Source: a virus. Taken from it: 36,981 nt of DNA. Below, in pieces: positions 14,865 through 21,718 of the stretch. The notes under the pieces are model-generated. The model saw nothing but the letters and a program-made list of their open reading frames with translations. It was not told where the DNA came from and did no database searches. Within the stretch, counting starts at the first letter, position 1; each line of letters begins with the position of its first letter. A program made the translations under genes and the position numbers. The stretch covers positions 64,001 to 100,981 of IMG/VR virus record IMGVR_UViG_3300018469_000001, one strand, 5' to 3'.

Positions 14865-15515
14865 GTGCTGCCCATCACCTCGATCTACGACCTACAGGTC
14901 GGCGACCTCGGCTTCGCCTCCATCAAAGGCCGGGCCGGCGCCGGCGTCCTCGCCGGCCAGACTGCCATCGACCTCGCCGCGCTGCTCCGCGGCCGCCGCG
15001 TCGAAAACGCCGGCTGGATCACCCACGCCTTCATCGTCGCCAGCATCCCCGGCGACGGCACCGCCGAGCTGGTCGAAGCCATGCCCGGCGGCGCCCGCAC
15101 CGTCTGGACCGAGGGCGGCGGCGTCGACCACAACGCCTGCCGGATCGGCGCCGGCTTCGCCTACGTGCGGCTACCCGCCGACGCCGGCCCACCCGGCTGG
15201 CAGACCGCCGCCGGGAAAGCCGCACTGAAAATGCGCGGCACCCCGTACGGCTTCGCCCAGTACGCCGCGCTGGCCGCGCTCACCCTCACCGGCGGCGACG
15301 CCGCCAACCACCGCGGCCCGCTCGCCCGCTACGTCAACCGTCGCAGCCCCGCCACCGGCCGACCCGTCCAGGTCATCTGCTCCCAGCTCGTCGACGAGGC
15401 GCTGCGCCTGGCCGGCGTCGCCCTGTTCGCCGACGGCCGGCCGCCGCAGTACGTCACCCCAGGCGGCCTGTTCTGGCAGGCCGCCCGGCTCGGCGACGTG
15501 TGCATCTGCTGCTGA
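14865..15515 (+). CDS. Permuted papain-fold (NlpC/P60-like, YiiX type) peptidase or amidase
   Basis: This 216-residue protein starts at GTG 14865, six bases after GGGGG. Its pattern is that of permuted NlpC/P60-like enzymes: VGDLGFASIKG near the start, then GWITHAFIV with candidate catalytic H54, then RGTPYGFAQYAALA, and VICSQLVDEALRLAG with candidate nucleophile C172. In this group the His precedes the Cys, as here. Such enzymes cleave peptide or lipid-linked amide bonds; in phages a cell-wall role is often assumed. It sits between head genes rather than tail genes, directly behind the divergent promoter element, and the natural substrate cannot be told from sequence. Confidence 0.7.
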   Translation: MLPITSIYDLQVGDLGFASIKGRAGAGVLAGQTAIDLAALLRGRRVENAGWITHAFIVASIPGDGTAELVEAMPGGARTVWTEGGGVDHNACRIGAGFAYVRLPADAGPPGWQTAAGKAALKMRGTPYGFAQYAALAALTLTGGDAANHRGPLARYVNRRSPATGRPVQVICSQLVDEALRLAGVALFADGRPPQYVTPGGLFWQAARLGDVCICC

Positions 15516-15555
15516 CCGTCCACGCCCGGCACGACCCGATCAGAGAGGGGGCGGG

Positions 15556-15834
15556 ATGGCCGCCGACTCGCCCAGATACGCGACCACAGTGGCCGACGTG
15601 GTTTCCACCGTCACGTTCGGCCAGGACTACGAGGTAGTCGAGATCGTCAACCTCGACGGGGTCGAGGCGTCCGCCCGCGTCGGCGCCACCGCACCCGAGG
15701 CCGGCGCCACCGGCACCGAGGTACTCCCCGCCGCCATCGGCGTCCTGCGGCTGCCGGTGAAAACCTCCGGACCCACCGTCGTCAAGCTGCTGTCCTCCTC
15801 CTCCGGCCGGTTCTGCGTGCGGGGCACCGAATGA
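15556..15834 (+). CDS. Small beta-rich structural protein
   Basis: This 92-residue product starts at ATG 15556 behind GAGAGGGGG. Alternating strands (TTVADVVSTVTF, YEVVEIVNLDGV, TEVLPAAIGVLRLPV, PTVVKLLSS) suggest a compact beta sandwich. Proteins of this kind, with V-x-V-x-N-x-D-G, V-x-P-A-A-x-G and T-V-V-K-L-x-S spacing, are frequent as small virion or decoration components in actinophages. It overlaps the next gene by 4 nt (ATGA), pointing to a joint product set. The exact role is unknown. Confidence 0.62.
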   Translation: MAADSPRYATTVADVVSTVTFGQDYEVVEIVNLDGVEASARVGATAPEAGATGTEVLPAAIGVLRLPVKTSGPTVVKLLSSSSGRFCVRGTE

Positions 15835-16418
15835 CCGGCCCGGCCTACTCGCCGTTCGCGCCGGCGGCGACCCCGGAGTACGGAGGCAACGGCGCCGCCG
15901 CGGCCGGCGGCATCGAGTCGCTGTCCCGGTTCGGGCTGACCACCCTGACCGGGCAGTCGTCTGGCCGGCTGTGGGTGTCCTACGTGACCGCCGCCGCGTC
16001 CGGCCCGATCGGCCGGCTGATGATCGCCAGCGGTGACATTGCGGCGCTGTCGTGCACGCTGGCCCGCATGGGGCTGTTCACCGTCTCCGACGACGGCTCG
16101 CTCACCCTGGTCGCGCGCACCGCCAACGACACCACTATCGCCGCAGGCACGTTCACCGCCTACGACAAGGTGTTCGCCACCGCCGGCGGCTACCCCGCCA
16201 CCTACCCGATCACCCGCGGCCGCCGCTACGCGCTGGGATTCCTGCAAGTGGCCGGCACGCCGGCCAGCCTGCAAGGCATGTCCGTGCTCGACGGGGCGGA
16301 ACCGCCGGTGGCGTCGCGGATCGTCGCCGGGCAGGCCGACATCGCCGCCTCGTATGCGGTCGGCTCCCTGTCCGCGCACTTCCTGTCGCTGTACGTCCGC
16401 GGGCTTCCGCCGACGTAA
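15831..16418 (+). CDS. Fibre-like beta-sandwich structural protein
   Basis: The product is 195 residues. After a Gly/Ala-rich N-terminus, residues 28-150 contain SGRLWVSYVTA, RMGLFTVSDDGSLTLVART, NDTTIAAGTFTAYDK and RGRRYALGFLQVAG. This block, with GL[FY]TV...LTLVA.TANDTT and RYALG, recurs in minor tail and receptor-binding proteins of actinophages, where it forms a jelly-roll-like module. Here it lies in the head half of the cassette, between the papain-fold enzyme and the protease, so a head fibre or a displaced adhesion protein is possible. The ATG overlaps the previous stop. Confidence 0.68.
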   Translation: MTGPAYSPFAPAATPEYGGNGAAAAGGIESLSRFGLTTLTGQSSGRLWVSYVTAAASGPIGRLMIASGDIAALSCTLARMGLFTVSDDGSLTLVARTANDTTIAAGTFTAYDKVFATAGGYPATYPITRGRRYALGFLQVAGTPASLQGMSVLDGAEPPVASRIVAGQADIAASYAVGSLSAHFLSLYVRGLPPT

Positions 16419-16427
16419 GCCCAGCCG

Positions 16428-16440
16428 CCGATAATATCGG
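16428..16440. promoter_or_regulatory. AT-rich 13-bp palindrome, possible operator or -10 region
   Basis: The sequence ccgataatatcgg is a perfect palindrome of 6-bp arms about a central a, and it contains TAATAT, one of the few A/T-rich stretches in the window. It lies 10 nt after the previous stop and 51 nt before the next ATG. No well-spaced -35 box is evident. Confidence 0.35.
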
Positions 16441-16490
16441 CCCGATCTTTAACGACCGGCGTGTTTGCGCAGGTCAAGAAGGGGAACGCC

Positions 16491-16709
16491 ATGGCCACCG
16501 ACGACACCGCCGACCAGCGGACATTCAGCGAGAAGGAGCTTGACGACGCGCAGACGCTCTACGCGGCGTACGGGGAGACCACCGGGGGGCTCAACTTCCG
16601 GGGCGAGCCGATGCCCGACTGGGATGGGCTCGGCGGCACCATTCAGTGGGCGTGGGTCAATTCCGGCGCCAAGCTACGCGCCAAGGTGGAAGCCGAGCAG
16701 GCCGGCTAG
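16491..16709 (+). CDS. Small hypothetical protein
   Basis: This 72-residue frame starts at ATG 16491 with AAGAAGGGG upstream; an upstream ATG at 16461 lacks a ribosome binding site. It reads MATDDTADQRTFSEKELDD, LYAAYGETTGGLNFRG, WDGLGGTIQWAWVNSGAKLR. It looks like a short helical protein with a tryptophan-rich centre. The family is not recognised. It ends in a CTAG shared with the stop of the opposing minus-strand gene (3-nt overlap of stop codons), so the two units converge tail to tail with no terminator between them. Confidence 0.6.
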   Translation: MATDDTADQRTFSEKELDDAQTLYAAYGETTGGLNFRGEPMPDWDGLGGTIQWAWVNSGAKLRAKVEAEQAG

Positions 16710-18367
16710 GCCGCGAACAGGGCGAGCTGCCCCACCTCGGCCGGCTCACCTTCCGGCGCGTCCGACGTGGCTGCTGGGCCGCGGCGCGCGAGGGTTATGC
16801 GGCTGTCCTTGCACAGCGCGCCCACGCAGGTCGGCCCGTCGCCGACCTGATAGGCGATCTCGACCCGGCCGGCGTCCAACGGAACCGCACCCGACCTGAT
16901 CGTGATGGGGCGCCGGGACTTCATGCCGAAGCTGCCCGGGACCGCTACGTCGCCGGTGGCCAGGTCCCGGCCGTCCACCACCTCGGCGAGCACGTCGACC
17001 AGGTCGACCTGCCCAGAAATTTCCGGAGCCGCCGCCGGCGTTGGGCGCCGACCCGTGGCCACCGGACGAAGCTGCCGGGCGGTGCCAGCCATCAGGGCGA
17101 GGCGGGCGTGCTGCTCGCCGATCCCCCGGGTGCCTTCCAACGGGCGTTCCGCGGCCGGCCACACCCTGCGGATCACGTCGGCGTACGACCGGCCGGCGAG
17201 CACCGTCACCCGCGACGCGCCCAACACGCCCAGCGCGAACGCCTGCCCGGCGACCTGCCCGGGGGTGACGCTGCCGGGCTGGCCCATCCGCAGGTCGTAG
17301 GGCTCGATCACGGTCTCCGGGTCGATCAGGCCGTACTTCGCCGACAGGATCAGCAGCAGGCCGCCGCGGGCGGCCGCCGCCCGGCGGGTCGCGGCGTGGT
17401 AGCTGCCCACGTACATCTCACCGGCCGGGGCCGGCCGGTCCAGCTTCTTCCCGCCGCACGGCACGATGATGATTTCGTCGGCGGGTGCTTCCGCGGCACG
17501 CTCGGCGATGATCCGCGCGTTGCGCTGCTCGCGCTCCCGCTCGGCCCGCTCGCGTGCCTCGGCCCGCTCCGTCTCCGCGCGCTCGGCGGCCGCAGCCGGG
17601 TCGAGCTCGACGCCGCGTTCGCCGGCGACCCGGCGCATGATGGCCAGCCGCCGGTCGAGGCGCTCGAGTTCGTGGTTGGCCTTGCGCCGGTTGCCGGGGG
17701 CCGCACCGGTCGTGATGTCCGTGACGCGCTGACGGCCGGGGCTGCTGCTCTCCGCCGCGTACTCGCGGACCAGCTCGGCGTCGGTCATGTCCTCGATCAG
17801 GCCGGTCTGGCGGTAGGTGCGGCGGGCCGGGGTGGGCGGGGAGTACATCGGGTCGCCGTCGGCCAGGCCGCCGCCGTGCTCGGTGACCGGGGTGGTCGGC
17901 GCCGCCTCGTACGCCCGGTAGTCGGGCTCGAGTTCGGCGACCCGGGCGGTGATGGCCAGCGCGAGCGCGCCGTGGCCGGCCTGCGCGGCCGCGAACATGC
18001 GCACCCGCAGGGTGTTGTAGACCAGCGCGACGGTGGCGCCTGACCGGCCGTTGGTGGCCCACCGCATGTGGTCTTCGACGCCTTGCTCGAGGCGGGTGAC
18101 GGCCGGGCCGGCGTCGGCGATCTGCCCGGGGGTGATCTGGGCGGCCGCGGCGAGCCAGATCAGTGATGAGCCACCCAGCTCGGCGAGAACTTCGCCGGTC
18201 GCGGCGTCGACGGCTTCGACGCGGGCGCCGGCGGCGATGAAGTCGACGACGCGGCCGGAGCCGCTGATCTCGCGGGCGGTGCCGAACCAGCAGGCCCTGG
18301 CCGGGGTGCCGTGGCCGCGGTAGGTGCCGCGGGTGGGTCGGGCTGCGGGGCCGAGGTTTTCGATCAT
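16706..18367 (-). CDS. 553-aa minus-strand protein with DUF6884-like domain
   Basis: ATG 18367-18365 lies behind GGAGG at a good distance; the frame extends upstream only through the promoter element. Residues 1-90 are beta-rich and include DFIAAGARVEAVD and LGGSSLIWL, recalling the F-x-x-G-x-R-V and V-x-W-L ends of the small minus-strand proteins at 14183-14766. Residues 90-250 are helical, and 255-298 form a charged coiled coil (ERAETERAEARERAERE). Residues 298-400 carry IIIVPC304GGKK308LD, SAKYGL (342-347) and PYD (356-358), the pattern I associate with DUF6884, a family of unknown role in phages and bacteria. The end (GQLALFAA) is short and hydrophobic. A host-directed or nucleotide-related enzyme is possible, but no reaction is assigned. 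Confidence 0.75.
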   Translation of the reverse strand: MIENLGPAARPTRGTYRGHGTPARACWFGTAREISGSGRVVDFIAAGARVEAVDAATGEVLAELGGSSLIWLAAAAQITPGQIADAGPAVTRLEQGVEDHMRWATNGRSGATVALVYNTLRVRMFAAAQAGHGALALAITARVAELEPDYRAYEAAPTTPVTEHGGGLADGDPMYSPPTPARRTYRQTGLIEDMTDAELVREYAAESSSPGRQRVTDITTGAAPGNRRKANHELERLDRRLAIMRRVAGERGVELDPAAAAERAETERAEARERAEREREQRNARIIAERAAEAPADEIIIVPCGGKKLDRPAPAGEMYVGSYHAATRRAAAARGGLLLILSAKYGLIDPETVIEPYDLRMGQPGSVTPGQVAGQAFALGVLGASRVTVLAGRSYADVIRRVWPAAERPLEGTRGIGEQHARLALMAGTARQLRPVATGRRPTPAAAPEISGQVDLVDVLAEVVDGRDLATGDVAVPGSFGMKSRRPITIRSGAVPLDAGRVEIAYQVGDGPTCVGALCKDSRITLARRGPAATSDAPEGEPAEVGQLALFAA

Positions 18368-18416
18368 CGCCGTGTCCTCCGTCTCGGTGTCGGGGTGTCC
18401 GGCCCCAACAACACGC

Positions 18417-18445
18417 ACGTTACACGACCAGCGACTAGACCACAA
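18417..18445 (-). promoter_or_regulatory. Minus-strand promoter within 30-bp repeat, copy 2
   Basis: On the minus strand, TTGTGG (18445-18440) and TAACGT (18422-18417) are 17 nt apart, with TG just before the -10. It faces the 553-aa gene whose ATG is about 50 nt downstream. The 18417-18446 core equals 14819-14848 except for one base in the spacer. Flanking sequence (gtgtccggccc...acaac) is also partly shared. Confidence 0.65.
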
Positions 18446-18497
18446 CGCGACGGGGCGGTACACGCGCCGCGCATCCGACCGGCAGGAAGGAACCACC

Positions 18498-18743
18498 ATG
18501 GCAGCACCACGACGAGGCGCATACATCGGCGACCTGCCCCAGGGCGTCGCCGTGGCCGACGCCGCCGCAGCGACCGTGTCCGTACCGGCCGCCATCACCG
18601 GCGGCGAGGTCCCGACCGAGGCCGAGCACAACGCGCTACGCACCGCCGCGGTCGCGCAGGCCGCCGACGCCGCCGCGCTGCGCACCACCATCAACGCGCT
18701 GCTCGACGCACTGCGCGATCAGAACATCATCGCCACCGCATAG
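18498..18743 (+). CDS. Short head-fibre-like protein
   Basis: This 81-residue product starts at ATG 18498, preceded by AGGAAGGAA. The first half is Ala/Val-rich (GDLPQGVAVADAAAATVSV). The second half is one long helix, TEAEHNALRTAAVAQAADAA followed by LRTTINALLDALRDQNII. A helix ending in N-x-L-L-x-x-L-R-x-x-x-[IL]-I is characteristic of phage head fibre-type small proteins (Phage_fiber_2-like), where it trimerises. The match is by pattern only. The gene lies directly upstream of the membrane protein and protease genes and diverges from the 553-aa gene. Confidence 0.6.
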   Translation: MAAPRRGAYIGDLPQGVAVADAAAATVSVPAAITGGEVPTEAEHNALRTAAVAQAADAAALRTTINALLDALRDQNIIATA

Positions 18744-18806
18744 ACCGCCACCACCTCACCTGAGGTGCCGAAACAGGAAGCCCCCCAGGTCACCCCGGGG
18801 AAAAGG

Positions 18807-18851
18807 CGGCGGCGGCCGTAGGCGCTGGTAGGTCGCCCACGGCCGCCGCCG
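18807..18851 (+). terminator. 13-bp hairpin upstream of the membrane protein gene
   Basis: The arms cggcggcggccgt (18807-18819) and acggccgccgccg (18839-18851) pair perfectly around a 19-nt loop. A smaller hairpin, cacctca/tgaggtg, precedes it at about 18751-18766. No T-run follows, so it could equally be a leader structure for the gene at 18875, whose AGGAGG lies 12 nt after the stem. Confidence 0.45.
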
Positions 18852-18874
18852 TCGCCCAGGCCCAGGAGGTGCCC

Positions 18875-19120
18875 ATGCGCCGCGCGCTGGCCTGGTGGCG
18901 TCGGGCCGACAAACGGGTCCGCATGGCCGCCGCGGTACTCGCCGCCGTGCTGTTCGGCTGGCCGGCCACCTCCACCGCCCAGGCGCTCGGGCTGCCGGTC
19001 TTCGAGCAGGTCATGTTGGCGCTGTCCTGGCTGGCCCCGGCCATCACCGCCCTGGACCTGCTGTTCACCGCCCAGCTCCACGCCAAGCAAGACCGCGACG
19101 CCGGCGCCGCCGGCCAATGA
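18875..19120 (+). CDS. Small two-helix membrane protein
   Basis: ATG 18875 lies five bases after AGGAGG; GTG 18869 is inside the ribosome binding site. The 81-residue product has a positive N-terminus (MRRALAWWRRADKRVRM), a hydrophobic helix AAAVLAAVLFGW, a short loop and a second, longer one, VMLALSWLAPAITALDLLF, then a charged tail. This is the size and topology of a holin, but small membrane proteins of unknown role also occur in phage head clusters, and no endolysin is next to it. I call it only a membrane protein. Confidence 0.65.
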   Translation: MRRALAWWRRADKRVRMAAAVLAAVLFGWPATSTAQALGLPVFEQVMLALSWLAPAITALDLLFTAQLHAKQDRDAGAAGQ

Positions 19121-19139
19121 CCGGCCCGGGAGGTCGACC

Positions 19140-21290
19140 ATGTCCAACAAGCGCAAGACGCGCATCCCCGGCCGGTACGAGCGGCCGGCCCACCTGCGCG
19201 CCCCCCTGGGCGACACGCTCGGCGAGGCGGGCATCCGCGACGGCTTCGTCTCAGCGCTGCGCATCAACGCCGCAGGCCGCCGCACGGTGGCCACCGTCGA
19301 ATCCGACGACGACCACGACCGGGAGCTGGAAGAGGCTCTCGCCGATCTCGACGACAACCAGGTCGACGCGCTCGGCGTGCTCGCCGACACCGACGAGGCC
19401 AGCCGGTTCGACAAGCTCGCCGGCAAGCTGGCCGGCAAGGGCGTGAAGGACCCCAAGGCGCTGGCCGCGCACATCGGCCGCAAGAAGTACGGCAAGACGG
19501 CCATGGCGAAGATGGCCGCCGCCGGCCGCAAACGCAAGGGCAAGAAGACCGGCGGCACCAGCGAGGCGTTCGCCGAGGCCGCCGCCGGCGGCATCCACGA
19601 GGCCACGCCGGGCGCCCAGCCGGGCACCTACGTCATCGACGTGATCAAGTCGGGGTGGAATAAGGCCAGGAGCCGCCACTACCCGGCTGAGGTGCTCGAG
19701 CGTGACGTTCCCAAGGTGTACCCGCGCGGCACGCAGATGTTCATCGATCATCCGACGCAGTCGGAGGCCGACGACCGGCCGGAACGGTCCGTGTCGACGC
19801 TGGCCGCGGTGTTCACCGATACCCCGTGGGCGGTCAAGGAAGACGACGGCAGCGTGACGATGCGCACCACCGCCCGCGTGTTCACGCCCTGGCAGCCGCT
19901 GATCGGCGAGGCGTGGCCACACATCGGAGTGTCGATCAACGGCATCGGCAAGGGCGACCACGGGCAACGCGAGGGCCACTACGGGCTGCTGATGGAAGAG
20001 CTGACCCACGGGGCGTCCGTCGACTTCGTCACGAAGCCCGGGGCGGGCGGCCGGGTGGTCGGGCTGCTCGAGTCGGCTGCGGCGGCGGCTGACTCGCCGG
20101 CCGGCCGGGCCGCGGTGCTGCGCGAGGCCGGGTCGTTGGGCGCGTTCGCCGAGTCCCGCATCCACCTCGGCTTCACCCAGCTCGCCGACGAAATGTACGG
20201 CGACGGCCGGCTCACCCGCGACGAGCGGATCACCATGTCGGGGGCGATCGGCGACGCCCTGGCCGCGTTCGTCAGCCGGCTCGATGCTGACGCGCCGCAG
20301 CTCTACCAGCGGTCCCGGTGGGCCGACCCGGACGGGCAGGAGACGACCGAGTCCGCCGCGGTGGCCACCCGCGAGGCCACCGCCGAGCAGACCCGGCAGG
20401 CGATCAGCCGGGCGCTGTCCGACCAGTACGCGACCGCACCCGCCCAGCCAGGCGGGCCGGCGCACTACTGCTGGTACCGCGACCACGATGAGGGCCGCGG
20501 GCTGGTGTGGTTCGACGCCTCTACCGCCGACACCGGGCACAACACCTGGCAGCAGTCCTACCAGATGGCCGCAGACGGCGAAGTTGAGCTGCTCGGCGGC
20601 CGCATCGAGGTCATCCCCGAGGTCGTGTACCGGCCGGCGCCGCCGGCCGACGGCGGGGGCGACACGTACGAGGCCGACCCCGGCGCCGGGGTGGCCCATC
20701 ACCGCATCACCGAGACCACCGACGGCGACCAGCCGGCGGGTAGCAACCCGGGCCCCGCGCCCGAGACCACCAAGGAGAGCGACATGGGCGAGAAGACCGC
20801 CGACGTCGTGGCGCGCGAGGCCGCCGAGGCCCTGGCCGCTACGAGCACGAAGGAGCGCGACGAGGCTCGCGCCGAGCTGGCCCGCTACCGGGCCGGCGAG
20901 ACTGCCCGGCCGATCCTGGATCGGCTGCTGACCGAATCGGCGCTGCCCGCGGCCGCGTACGACAAGGTGCGGGCCGACTTCACCGCCGACCGGCTGCCGC
21001 TGACCGAGTCCGGTGCGCTGGACGAGACCCGGCTGCGGACGCTGGCCGAGGCGTCGATCACCGCCGAGGCCGCGTACGTGGCGAAGCTCCAGGAGGAGAA
21101 CGGCGCGGGCCGGGTCGCTGGCATGGGTGCGACGCCGGTGCGGGCCGGGTCGGCGCTGCCGGCGTCGTTCGGCGGGGTCACCCGGGAGGCCGACGTTCCG
21201 GACAAGGCCGTCCAGGAGGCGCTAGCCGAAATCTACAAGCGGCGCGGGCTGGTGCCCGAGGCCGCGATCGCCGCCGGCCGCGGACGCTGA
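19140..21290 (+). CDS. Capsid maturation protease fused to scaffold
   Basis: This protease cleaves the scaffold and capsid precursors during head maturation. ATG 19140 follows GGGAGG, and the product is 716 residues. Residues 100-135 carry AAHIGRKKYGKTAMAKMAAAGRKRK, a basic tag seen in many actinophage proteases. Residues 155-310 are the protease fold, with FIDHPTQSE (H204) and GVSINGIGKG (S265) as candidate catalytic His and Ser. Residues 440-500 hold a WYRDHDEGRGLVWFD / TWQQSYQM insert domain also known from other phage proteins. From residue 549 the scaffold-like part begins: a charged helical stretch that has its own start (see separate entry). The fused protease-scaffold layout is like lambda C/Nu3. 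Confidence 0.88.
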   Translation: MSNKRKTRIPGRYERPAHLRAPLGDTLGEAGIRDGFVSALRINAAGRRTVATVESDDDHDRELEEALADLDDNQVDALGVLADTDEASRFDKLAGKLAGKGVKDPKALAAHIGRKKYGKTAMAKMAAAGRKRKGKKTGGTSEAFAEAAAGGIHEATPGAQPGTYVIDVIKSGWNKARSRHYPAEVLERDVPKVYPRGTQMFIDHPTQSEADDRPERSVSTLAAVFTDTPWAVKEDDGSVTMRTTARVFTPWQPLIGEAWPHIGVSINGIGKGDHGQREGHYGLLMEELTHGASVDFVTKPGAGGRVVGLLESAAAAADSPAGRAAVLREAGSLGAFAESRIHLGFTQLADEMYGDGRLTRDERITMSGAIGDALAAFVSRLDADAPQLYQRSRWADPDGQETTESAAVATREATAEQTRQAISRALSDQYATAPAQPGGPAHYCWYRDHDEGRGLVWFDASTADTGHNTWQQSYQMAADGEVELLGGRIEVIPEVVYRPAPPADGGGDTYEADPGAGVAHHRITETTDGDQPAGSNPGPAPETTKESDMGEKTADVVAREAAEALAATSTKERDEARAELARYRAGETARPILDRLLTESALPAAAYDKVRADFTADRLPLTESGALDETRLRTLAEASITAEAAYVAKLQEENGAGRVAGMGATPVRAGSALPASFGGVTREADVPDKAVQEALAEIYKRRGLVPEAAIAAGRGR
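20784..21290 (+). CDS. Scaffold protein from an internal in-frame start
   Basis: An ATG at 20784 in the protease frame is preceded by AAGGAGA at 20772-20778, with five bases between, which is as good as any start in the window. It would give a 168-residue protein: MGEKTADVVAREAAEALA, then a coiled coil KERDEARAELARYRAGE, and a basic end GGVTREADVPDKAVQEAL / EIYKRRGLV. Helical, charged and C-terminal in the protease gene, this is what a scaffold looks like. In lambda, the Nu3 scaffold is made from the C gene in exactly this way. Production of the short form is inference from the ribosome binding site. Confidence 0.65.
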   Translation: MGEKTADVVAREAAEALAATSTKERDEARAELARYRAGETARPILDRLLTESALPAAAYDKVRADFTADRLPLTESGALDETRLRTLAEASITAEAAYVAKLQEENGAGRVAGMGATPVRAGSALPASFGGVTREADVPDKAVQEALAEIYKRRGLVPEAAIAAGRGR

Positions 21291-21335
21291 CGCGTCCGCC
21301 ATCAGGCCACACACGACAGAGAGAGGTAACCAGCG

Positions 21336-21704
21336 ATGGCCATCGAGGACTTTGAAGTCCAGCCGGACGGCGCCCAGGTGTTCCGCAAGCTCACCGCCCC
21401 GTCCACGGGCGGGGTTGTGGGTGATCCGGGGCTGGTCGGCGACCGCCCGTGCGTGCTGCTGACCGACCAGGACGCCGCCGGGTACGCCACGGTGCGTTTC
21501 CAGGGCGCCTACCGGTTCCTGGTCGAGGGGGCGGACGGGTCGGGTGACTCCGCGATCGCGATCAACGGGGCGGTGTACTACGACACCGCCGCAACGATCA
21601 AGATCAACGAGGATTCGACCAACGGTGTCCGGTTCGGCACGGCGGTCGAGGCCGTCGCGTCCGGCGCCGAAACCGTGATCATCGTCGATATCCACCACGG
21701 CTGA
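21336..21704 (+). CDS. Capsid decoration-like protein (DUF2190-like)
   Basis: This 122-residue protein starts at ATG 21336 behind GAGAGGTAA. It is all beta: LVGDRPCVLLTDQDAAGYATV, FLVEGADGSG, GAVYYDT, VRFGTAVEAVASGAETVIIVDI. The G-D-x-x-x-V-L-x-x, G-x-x-x-Y-x-D and R-F-G-x-A-V-x-x-V-x-x-G-x-x-x-x-x-V spacing is that of DUF2190-type decoration or capsid-stabilising proteins, which are normally encoded between protease and major capsid protein, as here. Confidence 0.78.
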   Translation: MAIEDFEVQPDGAQVFRKLTAPSTGGVVGDPGLVGDRPCVLLTDQDAAGYATVRFQGAYRFLVEGADGSGDSAIAINGAVYYDTAATIKINEDSTNGVRFGTAVEAVASGAETVIIVDIHHG

Positions 21705-21718
21705 GAGGGCCGATCAAC

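Noticed and set aside
18368-18694. N-terminal extension of the 553-aa minus-strand protein
   Set aside because: The extension passes through the promoter repeat and the start of the + strand gene; the ATG at 18367 has a strong GGAGG. The same reasoning removes the extension 14767-14850 of the 79-aa protein.
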